In this document: piece after piece, positions 1 to 7,409 of the stretch | Layout: the number at the start of each line of letters is the position of its first letter | How positions within the stretch are numbered: position 1 is the first letter of the stretch | NCBI GenBank assembly: GCA_026988095.1 | Contig: JALSLX010000148.1 | Coordinates: 1 to 32,935, forward strand | DNA length: 32,935 bases | Source of the DNA: Thiotrichaceae bacterium | GTDB taxonomy: Bacteria > Pseudomonadota > Gammaproteobacteria > Thiotrichales > Thiotrichaceae | Reading direction: 5' to 3' | Program-made: the position numbers and the translations under genes | The notes under the pieces: generated by a model | The model's database searches: none | Seen by the model: only the letters and a program-made list of their open reading frames with translations | Told to the model about the DNA's origin: nothing

Positions 1-643
1 CATCCGTTGTATTATCTAAATCAAATGGGTCATCTACATCTTTATGTACATGTTGCACATTTTTGGCAGTATCAGCGGCGATAACTTTCTTGTGGAGTCT
101 GCGGTGTAAAAACCAATCCACACTAAAGAAACGACCTGCGCCCATAAAGAACAAGGTTAGTAACATTAAGAAATAAATCACTGCTTTACTGAATGCTGAG
201 CTACTCATATCTGTGTAGCCGTGTGTCATTAACATTTCTTTAAGTGTAGCAACAATGTCTTGACCATTTAAAGCCATAAGTGCAGTTAAGCCAATTAGTG
301 CTAACAATGGCAATGAGATCCAACGCACTGCAAAGCCAATTAATAATAATAAAGCACCAATTATCTCTAACCAACCGATTGATGTTGTTAACAATCCAGC
401 AAGAGAATCGCCGATGAAAGGAAGTTTAGCTAAACCAGCAGAGGTTGCTTGGTGTATTGGATTATCTAAATTAAACCAACTTAGTGGGTTCCATTTAGAA
501 TATTCACCTGTGAACATACCTAGTTTTTGACTACCAGAAACATAAAGTAGTGGTGCTAGGAAGAGGCGTAACAACAGTGGTGGTAAAAAATCTAATCCTC
601 TCAGCCATCCAAAGCTGAAAAAACCGAGTAAAAACTTAGTCAT
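1..643 (-). CDS. DoxX family membrane protein (3' end outside window)
   Basis: I translated this by hand because it runs off the window and is missing from the ORF track. The ATG is at 643-641 and the frame stays open for 214 codons to base 1. The product begins MTKFLLGFFSFGWLRGLDF and has several hydrophobic helices, including LLTTSIGWLEIIGALLLIGF and FSKAVIYFLMLLTLFFMGAG. The GWLEIIGALLLI stretch and the final GAGRFFSVDWFL motif fit the DoxX/SURF4-like family of small inner-membrane proteins, some of which are linked to thiosulfate:quinone oxidoreduction or redox homeostasis. A purine-rich ribosome site (AAAAGGAGAT on the minus strand) lies just before the start. The C-terminus is unusually His/Asp-rich as far as it can be seen. 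The family is fairly certain; the specific function is unknown. Confidence 0.8.
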   Translation of the reverse strand, partial: MTKFLLGFFSFGWLRGLDFLPPLLLRLFLAPLLYVSGSQKLGMFTGEYSKWNPLSWFNLDNPIHQATSAGLAKLPFIGDSLAGLLTTSIGWLEIIGALLLLIGFAVRWISLPLLALIGLTALMALNGQDIVATLKEMLMTHGYTDMSSSAFSKAVIYFLMLLTLFFMGAGRFFSVDWFLHRRLHKKVIAADTAKNVQHVHKDVDDPFDLDNTTD

Positions 644-737
644 GGGGGTTATCTCCTTTTAGGGGTAACGCTATTTGACTGTTTTATTGATGATTTTGCA
701 AGTGAATTTTATGGGGAATTTATAAGCTTTTATTCGC

Positions 738-769
738 AAATCCCCAGCTAACGGGTTAGCTGGGGATTT
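738..769 (-). terminator. Rho-independent-like hairpin after the DUF1127 gene
   Basis: A perfect 15-bp inverted repeat (738-752 with 755-769) surrounds a GG centre and has a GC-rich core, CCCCAGCTAAC. It lies between the DUF1127 stop codon and the DoxX start. It is A-rich on one side and T-rich on the other, so it could work in both directions, although the U-tract on the minus-strand side is short. Confidence 0.7.
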
Positions 770-796
770 AAGTGGGCTAATCAGAGCTTCCAAAAG

Positions 797-1027
797 TTAT
801 TTCCAAAATGGTTTAGCAATTTCAGCCTTGGCCTGCTCAGCAGTTTTTCCAATATCTGCCAACATATACGCATCTAAACGTGCAAGTTGCTTTCTTTGTC
901 GTGAGCGATTTGCCCAAAATTTTATCTTAGCAATGATCTGCCCTGCAGAAAACCCTTTTGGAGCTTCACAAGCAGACAAGTACTGTGAAATATTATTATG
1001 ATGGTTGTTTTCGATATAAACTGGCAT
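797..1027 (-). CDS. DUF1127 domain small protein
   Basis: This 76-residue product has the DUF1127 (YjiS-like) signature in its C-terminal half: an Arg-rich helix WANRSRQRKQLARLD, then LADIGKT, ending in KPFWK. DUF1127 proteins are short, basic and often induced under stress. In alphaproteobacteria some bind RNA or affect phosphate and carbon metabolism, but no role can be assigned here. The N-terminal 30 residues (HHNN-containing) are not part of the conserved domain. The gene is transcribed away from the LysR gene, with about 180 bp of shared upstream DNA, and ends at a strong hairpin, so it looks monocistronic. Confidence 0.85.
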   Translation of the reverse strand: MPVYIENNHHNNISQYLSACEAPKGFSAGQIIAKIKFWANRSRQRKQLARLDAYMLADIGKTAEQAKAEIAKPFWK

Positions 1028-1053
1028 AACGTGCCTCCTAGCATTAATTTAGT

Positions 1054-1075
1054 GGGAAACCCTTGCAGGTTTCCC
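1054..1075. promoter_or_regulatory. Inverted repeat in the DUF1127/LysR divergent intergenic region
   Basis: GGGAAACC (1054-1061) and GGTTTCCC (1068-1075) form a perfect 8-bp inverted repeat with a 6-nt spacer. It lies about 27 bp upstream of the DUF1127 start. It could be an operator or a leader hairpin; nothing in the sequence identifies the factor. Confidence 0.35.
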
Positions 1076-1210
1076 TATTTAGGTTACCCCCTACAGGTAT
1101 CCATGAATCTATTAAGCGCTCGACATCAAAAACTATCCAATCGTATTATCAAAAGGGGGGTATCAGAATTCCCGATTGTTCATCATCAGCTTTAATGACA
1201 TGATTGCTTT

Positions 1211-2149
1211 ATGGAACTCTATCAACTACGTACTTTCGTTACTGTTGCAGAAACAGGCAATCTTACCCAAGCATCTGAGCGCTTATTCACCAGTCAACCT
1301 GCGGTTAGCGCACACATTAAAGCTTTAGAAGAAGAGCTTGAGATAAAGCTCTTTGAACGCACACCGAAAGGAATGAGCTTAACCACTGATGGAGAGGTTT
1401 TACGTGAAAAGGCACAGCTTGTTTTAAATGCTGGTAATGACCTCAAATTAAAAGCAAGAACCTTGCAAGGGGTATTAACAGGACAAGCCAAACTCGGGTT
1501 AAATGCCGATGCAGAATATTTGCGGCTAGCAAAATGGCACCATAATTTGATGTCACAGTTCTCAGGGCTAAAAATGCAGCTCACGCAAGATACCTCTGTG
1601 GAGTTATTAAAAAAGGTCGTGAAAGGTCGTTTAGATGTTACTTTTTTCTCAGGTGGGAAACTATTTGATGAAATAGAAAGAATAGAACTCTGCACTACCC
1701 ATGCAGTAATAGCAGCGTCGCCTAAATGGAAAGAAGAGCTAAAAAATGCCAGTCCAGAAGATCTTGCGCAGCTTCCTTGGATTTATCCAGAGCCTCTGTG
1801 TATTTATCACAAACTGATTCGCCATTTATTTTCGGATCACAACGATATTAAACAGCCAGATTGGATTACATCAAGTGCCACAGAAGACTCTACCAATGCA
1901 CTATTACGCGCAGGTGTCGGCTTAGCATTTATACGTGATGATGAAGCAGACACAATGCTTAAAAAAGGGGAGATTGTTGTTTGGCCAGGCGAGGCTTTTG
2001 CTCTCCCTCTTGGTTTAGGCTATTTGAAATCACGCAAAGATGATCCTGTTGTTAAAGCCTTAGTAGAAAATATTACTCAAGTATTTGGAGAGAACTGCAA
2101 TCGCCCCCCTCAAGCCTTATCCCATAAAGTGTGTACTTGTATAGATTAG
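1211..2149 (+). CDS. LysR family transcriptional regulator
   Basis: The 312-residue product has the usual LTTR layout. An N-terminal winged helix-turn-helix spans about residues 2-62 (LRTFVTVAETGNLTQASERL, then SQPAVSAHIKALEEEL and LFERTPKGMSLTTDG). A linker helix and a periplasmic-binding-like effector domain (about 90-295) follow. LTTRs commonly control a divergent or adjacent gene, so candidate targets are the DUF1127 gene upstream and the reductase that starts 73 bp downstream on the same strand. The last 20 residues (NRPPQALSHKVCTCID) extend past the usual domain end and include a CxC pair. The effector is not predictable. Confidence 0.93.
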   Translation: MELYQLRTFVTVAETGNLTQASERLFTSQPAVSAHIKALEEELEIKLFERTPKGMSLTTDGEVLREKAQLVLNAGNDLKLKARTLQGVLTGQAKLGLNADAEYLRLAKWHHNLMSQFSGLKMQLTQDTSVELLKKVVKGRLDVTFFSGGKLFDEIERIELCTTHAVIAASPKWKEELKNASPEDLAQLPWIYPEPLCIYHKLIRHLFSDHNDIKQPDWITSSATEDSTNALLRAGVGLAFIRDDEADTMLKKGEIVVWPGEAFALPLGLGYLKSRKDDPVVKALVENITQVFGENCNRPPQALSHKVCTCID

Positions 2150-2222
2150 TGCTATCTGTATTTTTTCTAACAGCTTCAGCTATGCTATATTTCTATATCC
2201 CATATTTTAGGTTCGCAAACAC

Positions 2223-3086
2223 ATGAAAATATCTTTTTTAGGTTTAGGCGCTATGGGTTACCCCATGGCAGGACATCTCTCCAATGCCGGTTATGATATT
2301 ACCGTATTCAACCGTACTACAGCTAAGGCCGAAAAATGGATAACGGAATATAATGGATCATTTGCACAAACTGTCGTAGAGGCAGTGAAAGATGCCGATA
2401 TAGTACTTACTAATGTCGGTAATGATAATGATGTACGAGAAATTTATAATAAAATTTTTAGTGTTTCAAAGGCTGGTGCTATTTTAATTGATCACACCAC
2501 CACTTCTGCCATCATTGCTCGTAAACTAAATACTGAAGCAATAGAAAAAGGGATGGCGTTTCTTGACGCGCCCGTCTCTGGTGGTCAAGCAGGTGCTGAA
2601 AACGGAGCGCTAACAATAATGGTTGGCGGTGACCAGAAATCCTTTGATAAAGTGCTCCCTATTCTTAATACCTACGCTAAAGCGGTGACATTAATAGGCG
2701 AATCAGGGCAAGGTCAGGTATTAAAAATGATTAACCAGATTTGTTTTGTAGGCACACTACAAACCTTATCAGAAGCAATTACGCTTGCAGAAGCAGAAGG
2801 TATTGATGCAAAAACCATGGTTGATGTATTACAACACGGCGCGGCAGGCTCATGGCAAATGGTTAATCGCACCGAAACCATGATGAATAATGATTTTGAC
2901 TTTGGATTTGCAGTCGACTGGGTTCGTAAAGACTTAGCAATATGCATGGAAGAGGCTAAAAAATTAGGTGTGGATTTACCCATCACAAAACAAATTGATG
3001 ATGAATATAAAAAATTGCAAGAACGAGGCTACGCACGCGCAGACACATCGGTTTTAATTAAGCAGTTTGACAAGGAAAGCAGATGA
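2223..3086 (+). CDS. NAD(P)-dependent 3-hydroxyisobutyrate dehydrogenase / tartronate semialdehyde reductase family
   Basis: This 287-residue beta-hydroxyacid dehydrogenase has the Rossmann motif GLGAMG at residues 7-12 and the substrate motif DAPVSGG at 115-121. The catalytic lysine is K168 in GQGQVLKMINQ. An all-helical C-terminal domain completes the family length. The residue after the second beta strand is in FNRT, which in this family favours NADP over NAD; that is an inference. Substrates in the family include 3-hydroxyisobutyrate, tartronate semialdehyde, succinic semialdehyde and glyoxylate. A role in using glyoxylate from the urate cluster about 10 kb away is conceivable but unsupported by linkage. 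Its stop overlaps the next ATG (ATGA), so the two genes are translationally coupled. Confidence 0.9.
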   Translation: MKISFLGLGAMGYPMAGHLSNAGYDITVFNRTTAKAEKWITEYNGSFAQTVVEAVKDADIVLTNVGNDNDVREIYNKIFSVSKAGAILIDHTTTSAIIARKLNTEAIEKGMAFLDAPVSGGQAGAENGALTIMVGGDQKSFDKVLPILNTYAKAVTLIGESGQGQVLKMINQICFVGTLQTLSEAITLAEAEGIDAKTMVDVLQHGAAGSWQMVNRTETMMNNDFDFGFAVDWVRKDLAICMEEAKKLGVDLPITKQIDDEYKKLQERGYARADTSVLIKQFDKESR

Positions 3087-3451
3087 ATACTGACATGAAA
3101 AGATATAACGGCAGTTGTCACTGTGGCAATGTGAAATTCTCTTTTGAACACGAAGAAATCAAATCTGGATTACGTTGCAACTGTTCAATCTGTATTCGCA
3201 AAGGCGCACTAATGACAAGCTTTGTCATACCTCCTGAAGATTTAACCATCACACTCAAAGAAGAAAATAGCCTAGGTCTTTATGAGTTTGACAGCAAAAT
3301 AGCACATTATTACTTTTGTAAGAAATGTGGCATTTATACGTTTAATCAAACATCACGATTTATTGATCAATACCGTGTGAACCTAGGCTGTGTGGACGGC
3401 ATAGATTCATTAGTATTAGAGGCTGAGGTATTTGATGGCAAGGCACTTTAA
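3083..3451 (+). CDS. GFA / CENP-V family zinc-binding protein
   Basis: This 122-residue protein contains the complete cysteine set of the glutathione-dependent formaldehyde-activating (GFA) fold: CHCG at residues 12-15, CNCSIC at 32-37 and CKKCG at 79-83. These cysteines bind two zinc ions in the Gfa structure. Many members of the family have no demonstrated formaldehyde activity, so the reaction is unknown. The ATG overlaps the stop of the upstream reductase by 4 nt, which implies co-expression. The gene converges on zapD, and only about 60 bp separates them. Confidence 0.9.
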   Translation: MNTDMKRYNGSCHCGNVKFSFEHEEIKSGLRCNCSICIRKGALMTSFVIPPEDLTITLKEENSLGLYEFDSKIAHYYFCKKCGIYTFNQTSRFIDQYRVNLGCVDGIDSLVLEAEVFDGKAL

Positions 3452-3513
3452 ATAACTTTAAACTGTTGCTACGCTCTACTCAGCTAAGTCACCCATTAAT
3501 GAAAGAAATCCTG

Positions 3514-4275
3514 CTAAAAACTATAAAGTGTTAACTCAAAAGTTACATTTTCAACAATCTGCTTACCCCGCTCCTCTAAGTCCATGGCATCTACAAAGCG
3601 AACTGAAAAACGTTGTTTACCTGCACTTATTTCAGGATAAACATTAGAATTATTTGGCAACTCTATGGAGAGTACTTGATAGTCTCTATCTGGACTCAAA
3701 CTTGATTGATAAAAACCACCTTCTGCAACAACTTCTTGTTTTTCTCCACCTTGGTAAATTAATTCCATTAGTAGTTCAATAGCCTCAAAAGCGATTCTAT
3801 AAGGTTTTGCCCAGCCTTGCAGATCCTCAACCCGTTTATCACTAGTTTTATTTAACCAATGATTAAATAAAGGCACATCTAAACTATTTATTCCTCCAGC
3901 AATAGAAGCACGTTGACGGAGTATATTTAAAAAATGGTGAGTTTTTAGGTGTTGACCAAGTTGTCCGCGAGAACTGTACAGCTGTTTACTTTTTTCTTCT
4001 AACTTTGCCAAAATGCGCGTTGCTCTCATTTCATCTACACCCTGCACACCTTTTGCTTGGCGAACAGCTTGTGTTTGAAAGTCCAGTACGTGTAACGCAG
4101 CATTTTTAACATCAAGCCGTGACGATAAATTATAAAGCTCTAAGAGGATTACAACTGCTGCTTGACAATTTTCAGGGCTTGGATCTTCAAGATGATAGTT
4201 GAAACGCTTCATCAAATAACTTAACCGCATAAAAAGACGGATTTTTTCATTCAATGGGTGCTCAAATACTGCCAT
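3514..4275 (-). CDS. zapD: Cell division protein ZapD
   Basis: The 253-residue product begins MAVFEHPLNEKIRLFMRLSY, the characteristic ZapD (YacF, DUF1342) N-terminus. It continues with the helical region (LLELYNLSSRLDVKNAALHV) and the conserved GCGxxNxLxxPxFxxWL-like patch, here GGINSLDVPLFNHWL. A beta-rich C-terminal domain follows. ZapD is a cytoplasmic FtsZ-associated protein that cross-links and bundles FtsZ protofilaments at the division site. It lies 37 bp downstream of coaE, matching the usual coaE-zapD order of gammaproteobacteria. The yacG gene that normally follows is absent here; the next gene converges from the other strand. Confidence 0.93.
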   Translation of the reverse strand: MAVFEHPLNEKIRLFMRLSYLMKRFNYHLEDPSPENCQAAVVILLELYNLSSRLDVKNAALHVLDFQTQAVRQAKGVQGVDEMRATRILAKLEEKSKQLYSSRGQLGQHLKTHHFLNILRQRASIAGGINSLDVPLFNHWLNKTSDKRVEDLQGWAKPYRIAFEAIELLMELIYQGGEKQEVVAEGGFYQSSLSPDRDYQVLSIELPNNSNVYPEISAGKQRFSVRFVDAMDLEERGKQIVENVTFELTLYSF

Positions 4276-4312
4276 GCTATTTCTACTTAAAGGAAAGTTT
4301 ACGAAAAAGGGC

Positions 4313-4906
4313 TTATGATAATGCTACTAGCTCTTTGTGCAAACGATTAATTTGAGAAACTAGAAAATCTTTATCTTTAGTATTATTCAATATTTTTGTT
4401 GCCACTAAGTTTCGAGCAGCGCGAGTTGCCTGATTTTGCATTATTTTAATAATACTTGACTCACTTAACTCATCACGCAGTATTACCCGATTAATTTGTT
4501 GCTTTGGCAAACAATCTACCACAATAATTTGATCAAACATTCCTTGGTAATTTTTTTCAACCAACAAAGGGATATCGACAATTACATAAGGTTGGCTCTC
4601 GATCTGATTAATTTGAGCCTGAATTTCACTCTTGATGCGTGGATGCAGAATAGCTTCTAGATTTTCTAATGCCTGACTATTTGAAAAAATTTTTTCTTTT
4701 AATAACGGGCGATTTAACTCACCACTCTCTAACAACAAGTCTTCGCCAAAAAATTTAGCTATTTCATCTAAAGATTCACTGCCTTTTGCCACTATATTTT
4801 TCGAAATTATATCTGCATCAACTATTGGCACACCCAAAACACGAAAGGCATCAACTGCGGTACTTTTCCCGCAACCGATACCTCCAGTTAGACCTACTTT
4901 TAACAA
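4313..4906 (-). CDS. coaE: Dephospho-CoA kinase
   Basis: This 197-residue protein carries the Walker A motif GGIGCGKST at residues 8-16 and the CoaE-specific DAD motif soon after it (VDADIISK). The lid and substrate region LEAILHPRIKSEI and the Walker B-like YVIVDIPLLVEK are also present. It phosphorylates the 3'-hydroxyl of dephospho-CoA in the last step of coenzyme A synthesis. The length is normal for the family. In many gammaproteobacteria the upstream neighbour is the prepilin peptidase pilD; here it is a DUF2853 gene, so the pilus genes are not linked. Confidence 0.96.
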   Translation of the reverse strand: MLKVGLTGGIGCGKSTAVDAFRVLGVPIVDADIISKNIVAKGSESLDEIAKFFGEDLLLESGELNRPLLKEKIFSNSQALENLEAILHPRIKSEIQAQINQIESQPYVIVDIPLLVEKNYQGMFDQIIVVDCLPKQQINRVILRDELSESSIIKIMQNQATRAARNLVATKILNNTKDKDFLVSQINRLHKELVALS

Positions 4907-4936
4907 AGTTTTTACCTAGTAATGCCCAACTCTGTC

Positions 4937-5257
4937 TTATGCGTAAGCTGATTCTTTGCCAAACTTCTTAGTAAGCAGGTAATAGAATGTTATACGTCCT
5001 TTCATGCGCACATCTTTCATCGTCTCACACGTTTCTTTTACAGCAGCATCTAATTCAGGGCTATCATCCATTCCTAGTTTCTTCATTAAGAAATTTCTCT
5101 TAACTGTCGTTAACTCACTAGGGTCTGAACAACCCACCAACATTGCATCTTTATTTCCATGAACAGGTCGAAGGCTCTTAAAAATTGCTTCCACAAGCGC
5201 CTCATCTACACTACTGTCATATTTTTTCACATCTGCAATTGCAGTTGATAATTCCAT
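4937..5257 (-). CDS. DUF2853 family protein
   Basis: This 106-residue cytoplasmic protein matches the DUF2853 pattern: an N-terminal VKKYDSSVDEALVEAI, then a SDPSEL motif, RNFLMKKLG, and the ending ITFYYLLTKKFGK. Family members are small helical proteins of unknown function, and a structural-genomics fold is known for the family. A good ribosome site (AAAGGAGATTGGC-ATG on the minus strand) supports the start. A run of ten G/C pairs lies about 29 bp upstream of the start codon, which could vary in length. It may be cotranscribed with coaE and zapD. Confidence 0.85.
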   Translation of the reverse strand: MELSTAIADVKKYDSSVDEALVEAIFKSLRPVHGNKDAMLVGCSDPSELTTVKRNFLMKKLGMDDSPELDAAVKETCETMKDVRMKGRITFYYLLTKKFGKESAYA

Positions 5258-5285
5258 GCCAATCTCCTTTCCTTTCTTTTTTTGA

Positions 5286-5295
5286 GGGGGGGGGG
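5286..5295. repeat. G10/C10 homopolymer tract in the DUF2853 leader
   Basis: Ten consecutive G on the plus strand (C10 on the minus strand) sit about 29 bp upstream of the DUF2853 start codon. Long homopolymers in a promoter or leader are typical slippage-prone contingency sites, and assembly length here may also be unreliable. Confidence 0.6.
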
Positions 5296-5327
5296 ATATA
5301 TTTAAATATTATCCTTGTTTAACGGGC

Positions 5328-5349
5328 ACTTTATATGTCCATATAACGT
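5328..5349. promoter_or_regulatory. Candidate operator palindrome between DUF2853 and DUF6502 genes
   Basis: The core TTATATGTCCATATAA (5331-5346) is a perfect 7-bp inverted repeat around TC. The symmetry extends to 22 bp with one mismatched pair. It lies in the divergent intergenic region, about 135 bp upstream of the DUF6502 start, so it could serve either gene. The binding factor is unknown; DUF6502 itself has HTH-like features and is one candidate. Confidence 0.4.
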
Positions 5350-5453
5350 ATCTGAGTTTAATGTGATATATAGTGTTAATCAAGTCACTAGCATTTCAAT
5401 ATAATCTCGGTAATACATTACCCCTCGCTACCAACTATCAGGAAAGCTTGCAT

Positions 5454-5491
5454 TGTTCATTATTTGGGAATATTATCCCAAATAATGAACA
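5454..5491. promoter_or_regulatory. 16-bp perfect inverted repeat spanning the DUF6502 start codon
   Basis: TGTTCATTATTTGGGA (5454-5469) and its exact complement (5476-5491) flank a 6-nt loop, and the probable ATG (5485-5487) lies inside the right arm. In RNA this hairpin would bury the start codon; in DNA it is a long operator-like dyad. There is no convincing Shine-Dalgarno sequence immediately upstream, so initiation here is probably controlled. Confidence 0.6.
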
Positions 5492-6312
5492 CCTATCTAT
5501 CTACAGCGCTCTATGCGATTTTAAAACCCTTGATTGGCTTAATGTATCGAAATGGCATGGCCTTTGGAGAGTTTTCTAAATTAGCAAAGTTAGCATACAT
5601 TGAGGTAATAGAAAAAGAACTTATTAAATCAAAACAAAAAGCAACCACTTCGCAAATTGCAATTAGTTCAGGTCTAACGCGTAAAGAGATTAGCGCATTT
5701 AGAAAAGAATCTACGCCTCTTCATGATAAGAAAGTAAATCAAAATAGAGCTACACGTGTAATCAGTGCTTGGATTAGTGACCCATTATTTTGTGATGAAA
5801 ATAACAAAGCAAAGATTCTTGATGCTCAAGGGGCAGATGGAACTTTTGAGCACTTGGTCAATCTGTATAGTGGTGATATGCCTTTTAGAGCAATGATGAA
5901 AGAGCTACTTCGCACCGGCGCCATTGAAGAAATAGATGGGAACAAGGTAGCACTTATTCGTGCGGCATATATTCCCTCTAATGATGAAAATGGAATGTAT
6001 GATTTACTGGGTGAAGACGTTTCTCTTCTTATATCAACAATAAAACACAATATTATTAACGAAAATAATAAACCCAGATATCAACGCAAAGTTAGCTACG
6101 ACAAGATTAATGTAAAAAATCTAGATGAATTTAGAGAATTGGTCGCCAAAGAAAATCAAATACTTCTCGTTAAACTCAATAAATGGCTTGCCCAACACGA
6201 CATGAATAAGCAAACAACGAAAAAAAATGAAAAATCAATGAAAGTTGGCGTGGGCATCTATTATTTTGAGACTGAAAGCGAAAAATTAAAAGGTACAAAT
6301 GATGAAAACTAG
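5485..6312 (+). CDS. DUF6502 family protein (possible HTH regulator)
   Basis: The product resembles DUF6502 proteins. An N-terminal helical segment has ALYAILKPLIGLMYRNGMAF followed by EFSKLAKLAYIEVIEKEL. A helix-turn-helix-like stretch comes next (TTSQIAISSGLTRKEISAFR), then a conserved middle WISDPLFCDENNKAKIL. I prefer the ATG at 5485 over the TTG at 5464 because homology begins at once after it. DUF6502 function is not established; the HTH-like stretch suggests DNA binding, which is inference. The last codons overlap the following lipoprotein gene by 14 bp. As I recall, DUF6502 genes often neighbour DUF5666 genes, as here. Confidence 0.8.
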   Translation: MNTYLSTALYAILKPLIGLMYRNGMAFGEFSKLAKLAYIEVIEKELIKSKQKATTSQIAISSGLTRKEISAFRKESTPLHDKKVNQNRATRVISAWISDPLFCDENNKAKILDAQGADGTFEHLVNLYSGDMPFRAMMKELLRTGAIEEIDGNKVALIRAAYIPSNDENGMYDLLGEDVSLLISTIKHNIINENNKPRYQRKVSYDKINVKNLDEFRELVAKENQILLVKLNKWLAQHDMNKQTTKKNEKSMKVGVGIYYFETESEKLKGTNDEN

Positions 6313-7330
6313 TTTTAAAAGCATCACGGCAATCGTATTAAGTTTTGCTTTAAGTGCCTGTGGTGGCGGAGTATCCGTTGCCAGCAATGATGGAATAACT
6401 GGAACAGGTATCACGACCGCAGGAAGGGTAACGGGTTTTGGTAGCATTTGGGTCAATGGAATAAAGTTTAACGTAGATGAAGCAACCTTCAGCCGAGATG
6501 GAATCACATCATCTGGTCAAAGTGAATTTAGCATTGGAGAATATGTTGTTATTAAAGGTTTAGTTGATAAAACCACCCAATTAGGAATTGCCGAAGATGT
6601 TTCTTTTATAGACCTTATCGATGGCACTGTAACAACTGCTAGTACAGATAATTCAACAATAGAAATCCTAGGACAACTCGTTAAAACTGACACCAATACA
6701 ACACTCATTGATGATAGAGGTGGCTCTACAAACACCTTCGCAAATCTTACAGACTTAGTCATTGGGAATATTATCGAAGTATCAGGAATCAGGGATAGCA
6801 CTGGTTTGATTAGAGCAACTAGTATCAAACTCAAAGAAAGTATTGGCTCTAAAAATGAACTTAAAGGAACAATCAGCAATATAGACACGTCCACTAAAAC
6901 CTTCATGATTGAAAGTATTCTAATTGATTATGGCAATGCAAAATTAGAAGGCTTTAATACCGAGCCAAAGAATGGTCAGTTTGTAGAAGTTAACAGCTCT
7001 ACAGAATATGACGGGCACATATTAATAGCCAAAAAAGTTGAATTAGAAGATGAGTTCATGACTACAGTAAAAGGAACAGAACTTGAAGTAGAGGGTATTG
7101 TGACACGCTTTATTTCAATCTTAGACTTTGAAATTAACGGCATACCAGTCAGGACAACGACTAATACTAAATATAAAGACGGTATATCTACTGATATTAA
7201 ATTAAATACACAATTAGAGATTAATGGGGTTGTGGACAACAACGGTATATTAGTTGCTGAAAAAATTGAGCTTAAAAAAGACGATGACGACGATGATGAC
7301 GACGACGACGATGACGACGATGACGATTAA
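6299..7330 (+). CDS. DUF5666 domain lipoprotein with a C-terminal 16-aspartate tail
   Basis: The 343-residue product has a lipoprotein signal peptide with lipobox LSAC-GGG (Cys at about residue 21), so it is probably anchored in the outer membrane. The mature part consists of several beta-rich DUF5666 repeats. The first is GRVTGFGSIWVNGIKFN, and later units have the same pattern: GTVTTAS..., GTISNIDTS..., GIVTRFISILDFEINGIPV and LEINGVVDNNGILVAEKIE. DUF5666 is an OB-fold-like domain of unknown function in secreted proteins. The C-terminus ends in sixteen consecutive Asp residues encoded by mixed GAC/GAT codons, so selection rather than codon slippage may maintain it. A second ATG at 6302 is an equally likely start. 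Confidence 0.85.
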   Translation: MMKTSFKSITAIVLSFALSACGGGVSVASNDGITGTGITTAGRVTGFGSIWVNGIKFNVDEATFSRDGITSSGQSEFSIGEYVVIKGLVDKTTQLGIAEDVSFIDLIDGTVTTASTDNSTIEILGQLVKTDTNTTLIDDRGGSTNTFANLTDLVIGNIIEVSGIRDSTGLIRATSIKLKESIGSKNELKGTISNIDTSTKTFMIESILIDYGNAKLEGFNTEPKNGQFVEVNSSTEYDGHILIAKKVELEDEFMTTVKGTELEVEGIVTRFISILDFEINGIPVRTTTNTKYKDGISTDIKLNTQLEINGVVDNNGILVAEKIELKKDDDDDDDDDDDDDDDD

Positions 7331-7337
7331 AAAAGGT

Positions 7338-7386
7338 GACTCGGTACTGTAACACCGAGTCGATAAACTACTTACCGCAAGGTAAG
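7338..7386 (+). other. Two intercistronic hairpins between the DUF5666 and Asp-rich cytochrome genes
   Basis: GACTCGGT (7338-7345) pairs with ACCGAGTC (7354-7361) around an 8-nt loop. Just after it, CTTACC-GCAA-GGTAAG (7371-7386) forms a 6-bp stem closed by a GNRA-type tetraloop. Neither is followed by a T-run, so they are more likely mRNA processing, stability or attenuation structures than a strong terminator. Confidence 0.45.
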
Positions 7387-7409
7387 CAACTTAGCAAGTG
7401 GAGTATAAC

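Noticed and set aside
998-1195. 65-residue plus-strand ORF upstream of the LysR gene
   Set aside because: It overlaps the start of the DUF1127 gene on the other strand, has no family features, and occupies the regulatory region.
5278-5300. G10 tract as a sixth copy of the G7 repeat family
   Set aside because: It lacks the TACAAATC and CGAAAAAG parts; only the G-run is shared.
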